NCBI GenBank assembly: GCA_026008535.1
Contig: BRKX01000004.1
Coordinates: forward strand, 33,050,501 to 33,114,500
DNA from: Perilla frutescens
Lineage: Eukaryota; Streptophyta; Magnoliopsida; Lamiales; Lamiaceae
Reading direction: 5' to 3'
DNA: 64,000 nt
Positions 10,370-21,552 of this stretch are shown piece by piece. Under the pieces are notes generated by a model that saw nothing but the letters and a program-made list of their open reading frames with translations, ran no database searches and had not been told where the DNA came from. The translations under genes were made by a program, and so were the position numbers. Each line of letters opens with the position of its first letter. The stretch's first letter is position 1.

Positions 10370-11361
10370 TCGTCCATATTTTTTTCTATCTTTCAACTTA
10401 TGGACCTTTGGTCTCTCTTTTTTTTTTCATTGGCACTTTTCACATTTTTTTTCTTTTTCAATACTCACATAGCACTTTTTTTTTGTGCACCAACAAAAAT
10501 TCACCAATTATCACCATTTTTTTTTTGAATCAATTCCATAATTCCTTACCCTTCTTCCTATTTCTCCACAAGAATCAACAAATGACATCCCAAATAGGCT
10601 TCAAAGAAAAGACATTTAGGCACAAAAGGGCTCGCAAAGGAATATACTGAATTTATGACAGTGTATGGGATAAAATAGCTAAAGAAAAGATGGCCTACTA
10701 TCATCTCTTATTTTCAAGCACAACAACTCAATCTCAAGCAAGACAACATGCAAGTTCTAGAGAAACAAATGCATAGACAACCAACACACAAGAACAAAAA
10801 TTAAGACAACAGTCTTGTAGGCTCAAAATCTCACAGCTCAACATTGGCCAAAATAAAGCTCGAAAATCTCCAAAACACATGTTCATTCAAATCATGCTAT
10901 ACGTGCTCAAATCATCCCCAATCAAATATCTTAATTATAAGTACTAAACCATAAATCATAAAGCATATATCATCAAAATCCCAAGTAAAATTTAAGACCA
11001 AAATTCAAAATTTTTCAACTTTCCGGAAAACAAAACCAAAACAAAACAAGTAAAGCAGGTAAAAAACACAAAAAAAACACAATAAAGGTCTAGACACTAC
11101 AAGCATACATCCCCCCAAACTTATTCAAATCCACGGGATGGAATAAGTTTGCAAAAATGCATGTAGGTGTCGTCGACCACTTACAACGATGACATGGATG
11201 TCTGGTTGGGTTCAACGTCCTCCCCCAAACTTGTCGACAGACAAGTTGATCAAATTGCTATCCCCCAAAGTATAGCATCCATCCGGTCTTTACCTGCATA
11301 ACTCAGAAAAAGAAGTGAAAAACATATATAAGAAAAAAAACTAACTGAAATAAAGTAAAAC
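10370..11361 (-). other. 3' noncoding region of element A with purine tracts
   Basis: No gene. On the minus strand three AAGTTTGGGGG-like tracts occur: about 11258-11276, 11219-11235 and 11108-11126. The middle one adjoins a perfect 8-bp hairpin (AACTTGTC/GACAAGTT, 11228-11247). The rest is A/T-rich, with T runs at 10408-10530 on the plus strand. Confidence 0.6.
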
Positions 11362-11400
11362 ATATTGGGTTGCCTCCCAACAAGCGCTGCATTTAACGTC
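11362..11400 (-). ncRNA. Conserved post-gag/pol stem-loop, copy in A
   Basis: On the minus strand GACGTTAAAT and AGCGCTTG are followed by TTGGG, loop AGGCAA, then CCCAA (stem at 11365-11380). It starts about 25 bp after the protease ORF stop. Equivalent stem-loops with compensatory stem changes occur in B, C and D. The RNA role is inferred. Confidence 0.7.
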
Positions 11401-11423
11401 GACAATCAGACGAATTTGGGAAC

Positions 11424-12476
11424 TCAAGTTCCCAAAAGCGGGGAAACGGGTATCCCCCATTCTCTTCCCCGAGCATCCATCTCTATGCCTCCATCATCAA
11501 ACAGGAACTGAATGTGTTCATCTTCAAACCAGAGAGTGAGAATCCCCGTGTCTAGGTCGATGTTGGCCCGTCCGGTGCGCAAAAATGCGCGTCCCAAGAT
11601 GAGAGGAATGCTCTTGTCTTCCTCCATGTCTAGCACCACAAAGTCCACCGGGAATATGAAATCCTTCACTTTAATCAACACATCCTCTAGAATTCCCTCG
11701 GGATGGACCACAGATCGGTCAGCAATCTGCAAACACATGGTTGTAGGCTTGAGTTTCCCACAGTTCAATCTCTTGAAAAAGGAGAGCGGCATCAGATTGA
11801 TGCTCGCCCCCAAGTCACATAATGCTTGACCACCTATCTTGTCTCCAACAGTAATGGGAAGCGTAAAACTCCTCGGATCCTTCATCTTGGCAGGGAGCTT
11901 CCTTTGGATGATGGAACTGCAGTGTTCAGGGAGGTGCACAGTCTCAAACTCCTCTATCTTTTTCTTCTTAGACACAGCATCCTTGAGGAACTTTGCATAC
12001 TTGGGCATGTGCTGCAGCGCCTCCACCAAAGGAATGTTGATTTGCACCTTCTTGAATATTTCCAAAAATCTGGAAAACTGTGCATCAACTTTCTGTTTCG
12101 AGGTCCTATGTGAGAATGGGATAGTCACTGTGGGGGAAACTATAGGACCCTTTTGAGGACTCCTGATGGTGGAATCCAGCTTGTCGGAAGGCATTTTGGA
12201 AGGAATGACTTTGGCGACAGCAATAGGCGCAGGAACCTCAGTGTGCAGATGGAATGCATTGCACTATTCCTTGGGATTCGCTGTGGTGTTGCTAGGAAAC
12301 TGTCCCGGTTGGTGCTGAGTTCCTACAACTGTAGCTAGCTGACCCAGTTGCTTCTTGAACATCTTCATTTGCACACTCATGGCACCCATAGTATTTTCCA
12401 GCTTCTCCACTCTAGCTTGCGACTCCCCCATGAATTTATTGGTCTTCCCCATGAATGCCATCAATAAATCATCCAT
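11424..12476 (-). pseudogene. Element A: Gag linker and Athila-type aspartic protease
   Basis: The same minus frame covers 12476-12264 and 12194-11424, separated by one stop near 12264. It holds a coiled-coil-like Gag linker followed by a retropepsin with ALCDLGASINLMP, where the usual T or S after the catalytic D is L, as is normal for Athila-type proteases. LILGRAFL marks the second half of the fold. After a short tail the frame stops at 11424 and the conserved stem-loop follows. No reverse transcriptase comes after it. It is in a different frame from the gag part at 12689-13552, so a frameshift lies between about 12480 and 12690. Confidence 0.82.
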
Positions 12477-12688
12477 CTTTGGCTTCTTCTCATCATTGAT
12501 TACTCCATTTGTTACAGAGAAGCCAGGAGGGGGCTGCAGTGCACCGTTGGGATTCCTATATGAGAGGTTGATCGGTTACCTTGGTAGAATTGATTCCCAC
12601 ATCGGTAATTATTGCCATCATAACCACCTCTCTGATTGATGTAGTCGACATCTTCAACTGTATTTCCCATGGGATTATCTACACCCGG

Positions 12689-13552
12689 TCACGCTATAGC
12701 ATCAAATCTGCTATTGATCGTGGCATTCAGAGTAGACAGCTGGGCGGCAAGCTTGGCAATCGGATCACTATCATCAACTGCTGCAGCTCTTTTCAAAATC
12801 TTCACTTGTCGATCCCCAGACCGCTGATAGTTGTTGGTTGCCATGTCCTCTATGATCGTCACAGCTTGATCGTAGCCCTTGTTCAACAAAGAGCCGCCAG
12901 CAGAGGCATCCAGAAGCTTTTTCAATTCCATGTCACACCCGTTATAGAAGATGCAGACTTGATGATCTACCCCAAATCCATGGTTGGGGCACTTCCTCAG
13001 CATATCTCGAAACCGTTCCCAAGCCTCATATAATGTCTCATCCTCGTATTGACGAAATTGTGTAATTTCGCCCTTCAGCTTGAGAGTCAAACCAGGTGGA
13101 AAGAATTTGTGCAGGAACTTGTGCGCAAGACTTTCCCAGTTGTCCACAGACCCAACGGCTAGAGATTGGTACCATTGCTTAGCCGTATCTCGTAAAGAGA
13201 ATGAAAATAGGCGTAAGCGAATGGCTTCATTGGGGACTCCATTCATCTTCACTGTATTACAGATCTCCAAGAACTGCGTCAAGTGTGCATTCGGGTCTTC
13301 AGTGGCCCGTCTTCCATATTGCTTTTGCTGAACCATGGAGACCAATCCCGATTTCAACTCGAAGTTATTCGCATTGATCTGGGGACCAAAAATGTCTCCA
13401 TGGTTAAGTACTGGAACAAATAGCTCATTAATTGGAGGCGGCTCTACAGCTCGAGCATCATCTTGCTCTTACATTCTCCGCTGCATTTTCTCTAACTGTC
13501 TCTGCATCTGACGCATCTGTTCAACTGTAACAGGAGCTTGTTGTTCTGCCAT
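12689..13552 (-). pseudogene. gag: Element A: Gag capsid
   Basis: The start is the ATG at 13550-13552 (MAEQQAP). One in-frame TAA at 13469-13471 splits a short N-terminal part from the 222-residue capsid region. The Retrotrans_gag pattern is clear: DPNAHLTQFLEIC, RDTAKQWYQSL, SLAHKFLHKFFPP and EAWERFRDMLRKCP. No CCHC zinc knuckle is visible. Apart from the stop, the domain is well preserved. Confidence 0.82.
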
Positions 13553-13777
13553 CTCTCATCTTCTTCTTGTGTTGTTATGCTGAACGGTAGCTTCAATCTC
13601 AGGATTGAATTCTTCTAGAGATCCTCCTTGAGATTGTGTATGCATACACAACCTAATCACAATAAAAAGAAGATTATAAAATTTTTTTTAAAAGAAAATA
13701 GACTAAAGACTGGAAAATAAATGTCTAGATTAACACAAGAAATTAAATCTAAATAATAGCAAATAAAAAAAATTAAA

Positions 13778-13795
13778 TCCCCGGCAACGGCGCCA
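13778..13795 (-). promoter_or_regulatory. Primer-binding site of A, tRNA-Asp
   Basis: The minus strand reads TGGCGCCGTTGCCGGGGA, complementary to the 3' end of plant tRNA-Asp, six bases after the LTR end. Confidence 0.92.
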
Positions 13796-13801
13796 AAAAC
13801 T

Positions 13802-15264
13802 TGTTCGGTATTTATTTTCACATAAACTGCAAGTGTACAGCGAGGCTTATAGGATAGCGGTGAACAAGGTCGTATCCACATGGATTTAATAATTAATCTG
13901 CTAGTTATTCAATTTAACCCCTCGCAGTTATCTAGACTATCAAACATGGTTGGATTTAACTAATCAAAAACAAAATATAATAAATAAAATAAATCACCAC
14001 AGCAGAAATCAACACAGATAAATCAAACACGGAAGAAAAAGACGCATTCTAGGAATGGATAATCATTATTTAATACATTCTCTTAATCAATCCATTTAAT
14101 GTCTATGTTGGGATTTAAATCATGCTAGAACAATCACTCATGTATTCTAAACCTTCTCTCGAAACGCCTAGATTGTAGATCACACAACAAATATTAACAT
14201 CTCCGTTCAATACCTATTATGCAACTCCTAATGGTTCCAAAGATTTATTGTTCTCTAAATTAATCGCAACTCTCTTGAGTGATATTGACTAACCAGTTAA
14301 TTATTCCAGATCTTGTGTTAAAACTCATCTCTCGAATTATGGATTAACACATCAAATTGTATCATTTAGTGATCAAGTAAATAATACAGAGAAAACATGA
14401 ATACTCAAAACATAATTAAATCATAGACACCAAATAATATGAATCAAAAGAACTTCATAAATAAATCATAATCCAACCCTAGAATACTAGGGTTTTAGCT
14501 ATCTATGGAAAAATAAACAACTAAAACAATCCACAAAATAAACATTGTATTCTAAGAATAAAGTAAATAAAACCCGGAGATTCTATATTGGCTTTGGTCT
14601 TGAACACTCTTGAATCCTTTGGCCTTGTTCTTCGCGTCTCCTTTTCTCTGCAGCAACTCTCTGTTGGTAACTTTTAGGTAGAAGGAATTGTCCCTATTTT
14701 CATGTATTTCAACCCTTAAATACTAAGTATGAATTTGATCCAAAGTATGAAACCACAGCTGCACCGCCTTAAAATTCGCGAGCTCGCTCCCGATCACGTC
14801 CGTCGCGACTCGGGTCGCGACTCCACGTGGCATCCAGCTATCAAAATATTCGCGACCTCTACTGATATTCGCGACCGGGTCGCGAATTTCTCAAAGATAA
14901 TACCTGTGTCTGTCGCGATCATACAGTGAATGGCCCTCGGTGATTCGCGGTCTCATTCGCGACTTGCGACTTTTACTCATAGCACCCCAGCCTCTGTCGC
15001 GATTCGACAGTTAATGGCCGAGGTCTTCACCCGCGAGCTACCACGTGGACCGCGGTTCTCGGCCATTTTTTCCAAGTATTTTCCAGGACTTCCATACTTC
15101 GTTCAATCACCATCTTTCCAAGTACAATTCCTGCAAAATTTGCACAAGTAATACCAAAATTCCAATTGCATGAAAACACACATAAACTGAGATAAAACAC
15201 ACCAAAACCAATTCAAACTCGAAACAAAAGCGTATCAAAATCAGTGTAAAATCTCAGTTTATCA
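13802..15264 (-). repeat. 5' LTR of element A
   Basis: On the minus strand it begins TGATAAACTG and ends ACCGAACA (1463 bp). A TATTTAAG box lies near 14715-14722. Upstream of it is a cluster of TCGCGA motifs (about 14775-15050) in otherwise AT-rich DNA. Only one LTR is visible, so divergence cannot be measured. Confidence 0.82.
14867..14887. promoter_or_regulatory. GC-rich palindrome upstream of the A LTR TATA box
   Basis: A perfect 10-bp inverted repeat, ATTCGCGACC/GGTCGCGAAT, with one spacer base. It lies about 150 bp upstream (minus strand) of the TATA-like box. Possible factor-binding site; inference only. Confidence 0.5.
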
Positions 15265-15489
15265 TATATACAAATTAATTTTTGGTGTGATCTATTTTTC
15301 TCGTTGATTATGAATGGATAAAAGAAATGGTTGAAACTACAATACTTTAATGATAATCTATATTAATATATAAATTCATTATTTTAATTTTAAAAGGGCA
15401 CGTGTAGTTATAATATAATGCATGGAATAAAATTCTTCCACGTATCAATTCTAATTGCTTACGTGAGCTAAGTTTGAAGATTCATTAAC

Positions 15490-15579
<90 letters not shown>

Positions 15580-15580
15580 G
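15265..15580. repeat. Unassigned AT-rich spacer with a TTA microsatellite
   Basis: No ORF or recognisable element in 15265-15489. A nearly pure trinucleotide run of TTA/ATT covers about 15490-15577, next to the LTR of element I. Confidence 0.8.
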
Positions 15581-17543
15581 TGTCCACATTAATCTAAATT
15601 GTATATAATGAGAACTAGTAGTACGACACACACACACACACACTCATACACACACACACACACCCACACATATATAAAGCTATATGCACTTAATAATTTT
15701 AATTCTACTATTACATACAACTAACTCTATATCTAAAGTTCTAATTAAAATATAAAAAAAAATATCAAAGCATCTTTAACCCACTCAATAGGCACTCTTA
15801 CCTAAAGATCGGGATATACAAGGATCTATTTTCTTTCTTACCTTACCCTTAAGGATAGCATAGACTATTATTATAATACTGAAAAGTTTTGAATTTTACA
15901 CTTATTCTAATTATTAGATTTATATTCCTAATTAAATTTAGATAATAAAATTTTGGAGTATTACACTCCTCCCCCCTTAAAAGAATTTCGTCCCGAAATT
16001 CGCGTACCTAATAACATCTTAGGATATTGTTGTCTCATTTTGCTTTCAAGTTACTACGTTGCATCGTTTCGATCATGATGATTCCATTGCACAAGCATCA
16101 ATGGAGTTTGCTTGGGACTTGAATTTTTCTATAAAGAATCTCATGTGGTTTTTTCTCGTACGCCATATCAGAATGTAGAACTAATTCATTTTTTTTAACG
16201 TGTTCTGGGTCGAACACGTATTTCCTGAGTATTGAAACGTGATATACATCATGAACTTGTGATAGGTCCGGTGGTAGAGCTAATCAGTAAGCAACCTCAC
16301 CAATTATTTCTAGTATCTCAAATGGCCTAATAAATCTTGGTTTCAACTTGCCTCATTTTTTTTCGAATCTCACAACACCTCGTGTTGGAGACATCTTAAA
16401 GAAGACTTTTTCGATGACTTGAAATTGTAGGTATGCTATGTGCTTATCTACATAAGCCTTTTGTCTATTTCGCACATATTTCATTCTTACTCCAATTCAG
16501 TCAATTATCTCGACAGTGGTCTGTACAATCTCTGGACCCAATATTTTCCTTTCTTCAACTTCATCCTAGTATAGGGGTGATCTACATTTGCGACCATACA
16601 AGGCTTTATATGGTGCCATCTTTATAGTTGATTTATAACTATTGTTATACGCAAACTCTAACAAGGGTAAAGTATCTTCCCAACTAGTATTTATGTTCAA
16701 CACAACTCTATGGAGCATATCTTCCAAAATCTTAATGTTAAAAGAGTATCACGATCCGACATGATAGAAATTGGAATTCAATGCAAACGAATAATTTCTT
16801 TTACATAAATTTGTGCTAATTTTCTTAACTAATTTGTTGTTTTGATCGGCACGAAATGTGCTTCTTTCTTTAATCGATCCACGATGACCCAGACTATTGA
16901 GTTCCCTCTCACTGATCTTGTTATGCCTACCACAAAATCCATCATTATATGCTCTCATTACCACTCTGGAATTTCTAATGACTGCAATAAACCTGAAGGT
17001 CGTTGATGTACGACTTTCACTTGCTAACATGTTACACATCTCTCTACAAATACTACTATCTCTCTTTTCATATAATTCTACCAGAAATATGTTTTCAAGT
17101 CCTAGAAGGATCAATCCTTGATTCAGGATTAATATAACCACTTTCGAAATTAATCTAATATTTACTTTAATTTAATGGGAGAATTAATCTAAATTGTATA
17201 TAATGAGAACTAGTAGTACGAGACACACACACACTCATACACACACACACATATAAAGCTATATGCACTTAATAATTTAATTCTACTATTACATACAGCT
17301 AACTCTATATCTAAAGTTCTAATTAAAATATAAAAAAGAATATCAAAGCATCTCTAACCCACTCAATAGGCACTCTTACCTAAAGATCGGGATATACAAG
17401 GATCTATTTTCTTTCTTAGCTTACCCTTAAGGATAACATAGACTATTATTATAATACTGAAAAGTTTTGGATATTACACTTATTCTAATTATTAGATTTA
17501 TATTCCTAATTAAATTTAGATAACAAAATTTTGGGGTATTACA
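15581..17543 (-). mobile_element. Element I: deleted chromovirus remnant with two short LTRs
   Basis: Minus strand. LTR copies at 15581-15965 and 17176-17543 both begin TGTAATACYCC and contain the same (AC)n stretch. The purine tract AAGGGGGGAGGAG (15966-15981) and the upstream pol end GAATTTCGGGACGAAATTC match the Tekay chromovirus closely, so it is the same group. Between the LTRs only integrase-to-C-terminal sequence remains. The primer site, gag, protease, RT and RNase H are missing. Flanks do not give a target duplication. Confidence 0.75.
15982..17141 (-). pseudogene. Element I: integrase and C-terminal remnant
   Basis: Broken minus-strand frames read, in order: the zinc-finger end with an HQRPSGLLQ-like stretch near 17000-17040, the VRGNSIVWVIVDRLKKEAHF integrase core near 16850-16910, VVRFEKK..KLKPRFIRPFEIL (GPY/F) near 16280-16400, and the pol tail near 15990-16020. 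Many stops and shifts; clearly dead. The matching parts of the intact chromovirus integrase are about residues 1110-1400. Confidence 0.7.
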
Positions 17544-19769
17544 GCGGGTCACGAATTTTACTATTTTCTAAATGGATACTCGGGGTACAATCAAATCATG
17601 ATTGCCCTAGAGGATCAAGAAAAGACCGCTTTTACTTGTCCGTATAGCATATTTTCAAATCGATGGATGTCATTTGGGTTGTGTAATGTACCCGCCACCT
17701 TTCAAAGGTGTATGATGTCTATTATTCATGGATTGATAGAGAATATCATGGAGGTATTTATGGATGATTTTTCTATGTTTGGAGACTCCTTTGATGATTG
17801 TCTTGATAATCTAACATAAGTTTTGCAGAGGTGTGAAGACACCAATCTTGTACTTAATTGGGAAAAATGCCATTTCATGGTGAGGGATGGCATTTTGTTA
17901 GGACAAGGTTTTGAGATAGACCGAGCAAAAATTGTGGCAATTCAAAAACTACCTCCTCCAATCAACGAAAAGGGAGTGCGAAGCTTTTTGGGGCACACCG
18001 ATTTTTATAGGCATTTTATCAAAGATTTTTCCAAAGTTTCTACACCTTTATGCCATCTCCTTGAAAAAGTTGTTGAATTTAAGTTTGATGTTGATTGTTT
18101 ACAGGCATCTAAGACCTTGAAGAAGGCCCTGATCACGGCACCCGTGCTTATCACACCCGACTAGAGTCAACCATTTGAAGTGATGTGCGATGCTAGTGAG
18201 ATAGTTGTGAGGGCCGCTCTGGGTCAGAAAAGGGACAAGCTCTTCCAAGTGATCTACTATGGAAGTAGACCTTGGATCCTAGCAGTGGTATATGTATTCG
18301 ATAAGTTTTGGTCCTACCTCATTGGGGCCCAAACTATTGTGTATATAGAGCATGCTGCTATTAGGCATCTCTTTGCCAAGAAAGATGCAAAGCCAAGGCT
18401 TATCAGATGGATTTTCCTCCTCTAAGAGTTTGATGTAGAGATCCGAGATAGAAAGGGTTGCAAAAATGTGGTGGCGGATCACTTGTCCCAGCTAGAGCAT
18501 ATGAAAGGAGAAGAGGAGACCACAAGATCGATCAATAAAAGCTTCCCGGATGAGAGAATAATGTCGGTAAAGTCAAGTGTCTCATGATTTGTGGATATTG
18601 TCAACTACCTTGTTGCCGGTATAGTGCCCATGGAGATGGAGAGCTACTAAAGGAAAAACTTCTTTCATGATTTGAAGTTCTATATTTGGGAGGAGCCCTA
18701 TCTTTTCCGCAGATGTGCAGATTCAGTACTCCAGAGATGTGTGCCAGAAGAGGAATGGAGTGAAATTCTCAAGGCTTGCCACAATTCACCTTGTAGAGGC
18801 CATTTTGCGTTCAATAGAACCGCAAGAAAAATGCTAAAAAGCTGCTTCTATTGGCCTTCTTTGTTCAAGGACTGGGGAGAGTTCATGAAGAGTTGTGAAC
18901 GGTGCCAAAAGATGGGTTCGATTTCGAAGAGAGATGAGATGCTAATGAGCACCATCATCGAAGTTGAATTGTTTGACGTATAAGGGATTGACTTCATAGG
19001 ACCCTTTGTGGTTTCAAAAGGAAATCTCCACCAAGACCAACGACATGAAAGTTATGCTTAAATTCCTCTAAAGGAATATCTTGATGAGATGTGGAGCTCC
19101 AAGAGCTTTCATTAGTGATAAAGGGTCACACTTTTGCAATAGGTGGATGTCACCAAGAAGCTTAACCTCGATTTTTAGATGTCAGGTAAGGAGAGGATTT
19201 TTCGTTTGAATATGATTGATGAATTTAGGTTTGAAGCCTTTGAGAACTCCTCAATTTACAAGATGAGGACCAAGCTCTATCATGAAAAGTTCTTGAGAAA
19301 GAAAGAACTTACACCGAGAGATGTCGTGTTGTTGTTCAATTCACGTCTGAAGTTATTTTCCAGAAAGCTCACTCATAAGGCGTATTGGGCCACCAAGACG
19401 CTTAACCTTGATTTTGAAATGTCGAGTAAGGAGAGGATTTTTTGTTTGAATGTGATTGATGAATTTAAGCTTGAAGCCTTTGAGAACTCCTCAATTTACA
19501 AGATGAGGACCAAGCTCTATCATGACAAGTTCTTGAGGAAGAAAGAACTTGCACCGGGGGATGCCATGTTGTTGTTCAATTCAAGTCTAAAGTTATTTCC
19601 CAGGAAGATCAAAACCAAATGGGGTGGTCCTTATTGGATCTCAAGGATATTCGAAAGTGGTGCTGTGGAGTTGCGAGGAAAAGAAGGACATCTCTTTGTT
19701 GTCAATGGACAACGTGTCAAGAAGTTCTATAATATGGAGGTATTCATACCCCATTTACAAGATGTTTAA
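17544..19769 (+). pseudogene. pol: Element B: Athila-type Pol (RT, RNase H, integrase), stops but one frame
   Basis: A single frame covers RT with the catalytic FMDD near 17755-17770 (MEVFMDDFSMFGD), RNase H (VMCDASEIVV, then ADHLSQLE) and the integrase zinc finger (HNSPCRGHF, then CERC). In-frame stops are at about 17817, 18162, 18423, 18585 and 18982. The integrase core is mostly deleted: GIDFIGPF is followed soon by RAFISDKGSHFCN. The integrase C-terminus (19147-19769) contains an in-frame 240-bp tandem duplication of the segment KERIFRLN...EAFENSSIYKMR...LLFNS. The frame ends HLQDV, then the stem-loop. Confidence 0.82.
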
Positions 19770-19796
19770 AAAAGATGATATCCCATCGAGCTCACA

Positions 19797-19833
19797 ACGT
19801 TAAATTAAGCGCTTGTTGGGAGGCAACCCAATG
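19797..19833 (+). ncRNA. Conserved post-pol stem-loop, copy in B
   Basis: CGTTAAAT and AAGCGCTTG precede a stem TTGGG/CCCAA (19816-19831) with loop AGGCAA, about 28 bp after the pol stop. Same position and form as in A, C and D. Confidence 0.72.
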
Positions 19834-20427
19834 ATTTTTACTTTATGTTGTTTTGTTATCATTTTGATTTCTATCTTTTAATTTGTGTGCTTAGTCAATA
19901 TGTTTTGGTATTTTGTTTTGAGGAGAAATTGATTTTGGGAATTTAATTGTAGTAAGTGAAATGTATGCAGGTTGATAGGAATTGAAACAAAGAGTTAGTG
20001 TACGAAAAGTGGAGCCAAGATGGCATTTTTGGAATGAAAATTGCAAAAGCGACCCCAAAACGCGACTATAAGAGGTCGCGTTTCTCTTCAATACAAAACA
20101 TGGGGTCAAAACATGAGAGAAAAGCCACATTGCAGAGACCTTCAAAGACGCAATTCACTTCGACTCAAACGCGATATAACAACGCGACCTACTCGACTTG
20201 CGCTTCAGAACACTACAGAATGTGACCTCAACACACGATCTCCTGCACCCATGCTTCAGAACCCTACGGAACACGGTACCCGAGCGCGACCTCAGCTGCA
20301 CTTGCCAATTTTTGATCGTAGACCCACGGGTTTTTAATGCCTTCTTTTTCAATTTTCACTCATTTCTAACATTTCACTCACTCTTACATTACACACTCAA
20401 GCACGAAACTTCACCTCTAGCATCTCC
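19834..20427 (+). other. Noncoding region of B with GCGAC motifs
   Basis: No ORF resembles a known protein. Between 20050 and 20175 several CGCGAC motifs occur, including an inverted repeat AAACGCGAC/GTCGCGTTT (20058-20083) around TATAAGAG. Possibly a promoter for ORF2; that is a guess. Confidence 0.45.
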
Positions 20428-21552
20428 ATGACTCAAGGTACATGTTCTTGAGCATAATTCAATCAATTTTGTACTCTTGGCATGATGATTTAGCTATGTT
20501 TTTCTCCTATGGTTTACATTTGGGGAAAATTAATTGCATTGTGCCCTAAAATTCGAATTGTTCTATTATCTTTGCAAATTGTTCGAAATTGATGAATTTG
20601 TGGATGATAGTGCAACATTCTAGCATGGTAATGATATGGGTTTAGGAATTGGTTGAAATGTTGATGAATTGGTTAGGGTTCTTCATGGATTTGGGTAAGA
20701 ACACTTGTGAACCTTGATTTTATGTACCATTTGTTTGTTCTTGTCTCCATTATGCTCTAATGAGGTTAAATGCACATAATACTTGAACTATGGCCTATTC
20801 TTGACTTAATTCAAAAATGTTGGAATTGATTTGGGGATAACTTGTGTGTATGCCATTGAGTGAACGTGAACCCATTGTTGTAGATGAAGTTCATATTGCT
20901 AAATTGTTGCACAATGTGCATTCTTGGGGGATACAATGTTGTATGCTTGCTTCCACATTCTTCTAAGCCTAAGTTATGCACTTTGGTGATTTTGGGCATA
21001 ATAAGAAAGGGAATTATGTGTTGAATTTATAATATGGCCTTTTTGTTTTTGATGTTGTCATATTTGATTTAAGCCACTTTTTGCCTAGATTCTCAAATTG
21101 TCATTGCTATGGAATAAGGGTGTTGAAAGATGCTTGAATTAGAAAGAAACATGTTGAGCATTGGTTGATAAGTGTTTGGTCTTGAGCATGCCTTGGTTTG
21201 ACCTCACAAAAATTAGATATTGTCATATGGGATGAGAGGGTTTGATGCCTAAATGAATATAGAGAGTTGAGCATGTGAATGATATACTTTGGTTGTGAGT
21301 GCTTAAATAGAATTGGATTTTGATTCACTAAATTAATTATAGTTATTTTCTTGGATTTTGTCATACATTTGGAAACCACAATTAGCTTTGTTGAAATCTT
21401 GTTTTGAAACTTTCTCTCTTGTTTGATTGTTTTCCTACTCTTGTCTCAGGTACCACTTTTTCTCGATCACTAGACATGGAAAGAAGGGGGATGAAGTCTA
21501 CAAGGCGAGCTGAGCCAGAATCAGACCCAGAAATAGAACAACAAGAGGACGA
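20428..21552 (+). pseudogene. Element B: candidate spliced ORF2 (env-like) 5' end
   Basis: ATGACTCAAG at 20428-20437 is followed by a GTACATG donor. An acceptor, TTGTCTCAG, ends at 21449, and joining them keeps one frame into a basic then acidic stretch (MERRGMKSTRRAEPESDPE...QQEDDD) up to 21552, where C's LTR interrupts. The intron would be 1012 nt and T-rich. Spliced env-class ORFs have been reported for related plant elements (Bagy-2). No domain is recognisable in the part left, so the identity as ORF2 rests on position and style. Confidence 0.35.

Larger units (their letters stand above)
1..15264 (-). mobile_element. Element A: Athila-type gag-protease-only LTR element, 3' LTR off-window
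   Basis: Read on the minus strand: LTR (13802-15264), tRNA-Asp primer site, gag, protease, a conserved stem-loop, purine-rich tracts and a long 3' noncoding region reaching the left window edge. No reverse transcriptase, RNase H or integrase lies between the protease and the stem-loop, so the element could not copy or integrate itself. This layout is that of gag-only terminal-repeat elements (TR-GAG). The Tekay chromovirus at 349-10364 interrupts its 3' region. The two flanks (1-343 and 10370 onward) are continuous when compared with the 3' region of element C. The second LTR must lie beyond position 1. Confidence 0.82.
17544..21552 (+). mobile_element. Element B: Athila-type remnant (pol plus candidate ORF2 start)
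   Basis: The 5' half (LTR, gag, protease, early RT) is missing; the sequence starts inside reverse transcriptase directly at the LTR of element I. It continues through RNase H and integrase, a conserved stem-loop and noncoding DNA into a possible spliced ORF2. Element C interrupts it at 21553. Confidence 0.75.

Noticed and set aside
13778..13795. CCCCGGCAACGGCGCCA looked like the 3' end of a tRNA-Asp gene
   Set aside because: There is no tRNA body beside it and it sits six bases from an LTR end; it is a primer-binding site. The same holds at 22974 and 51329.
15490..15670. TTA and CA microsatellites as a functional signal
   Set aside because: Ordinary simple repeats; the CA run is part of an LTR and differs in length between its two copies.
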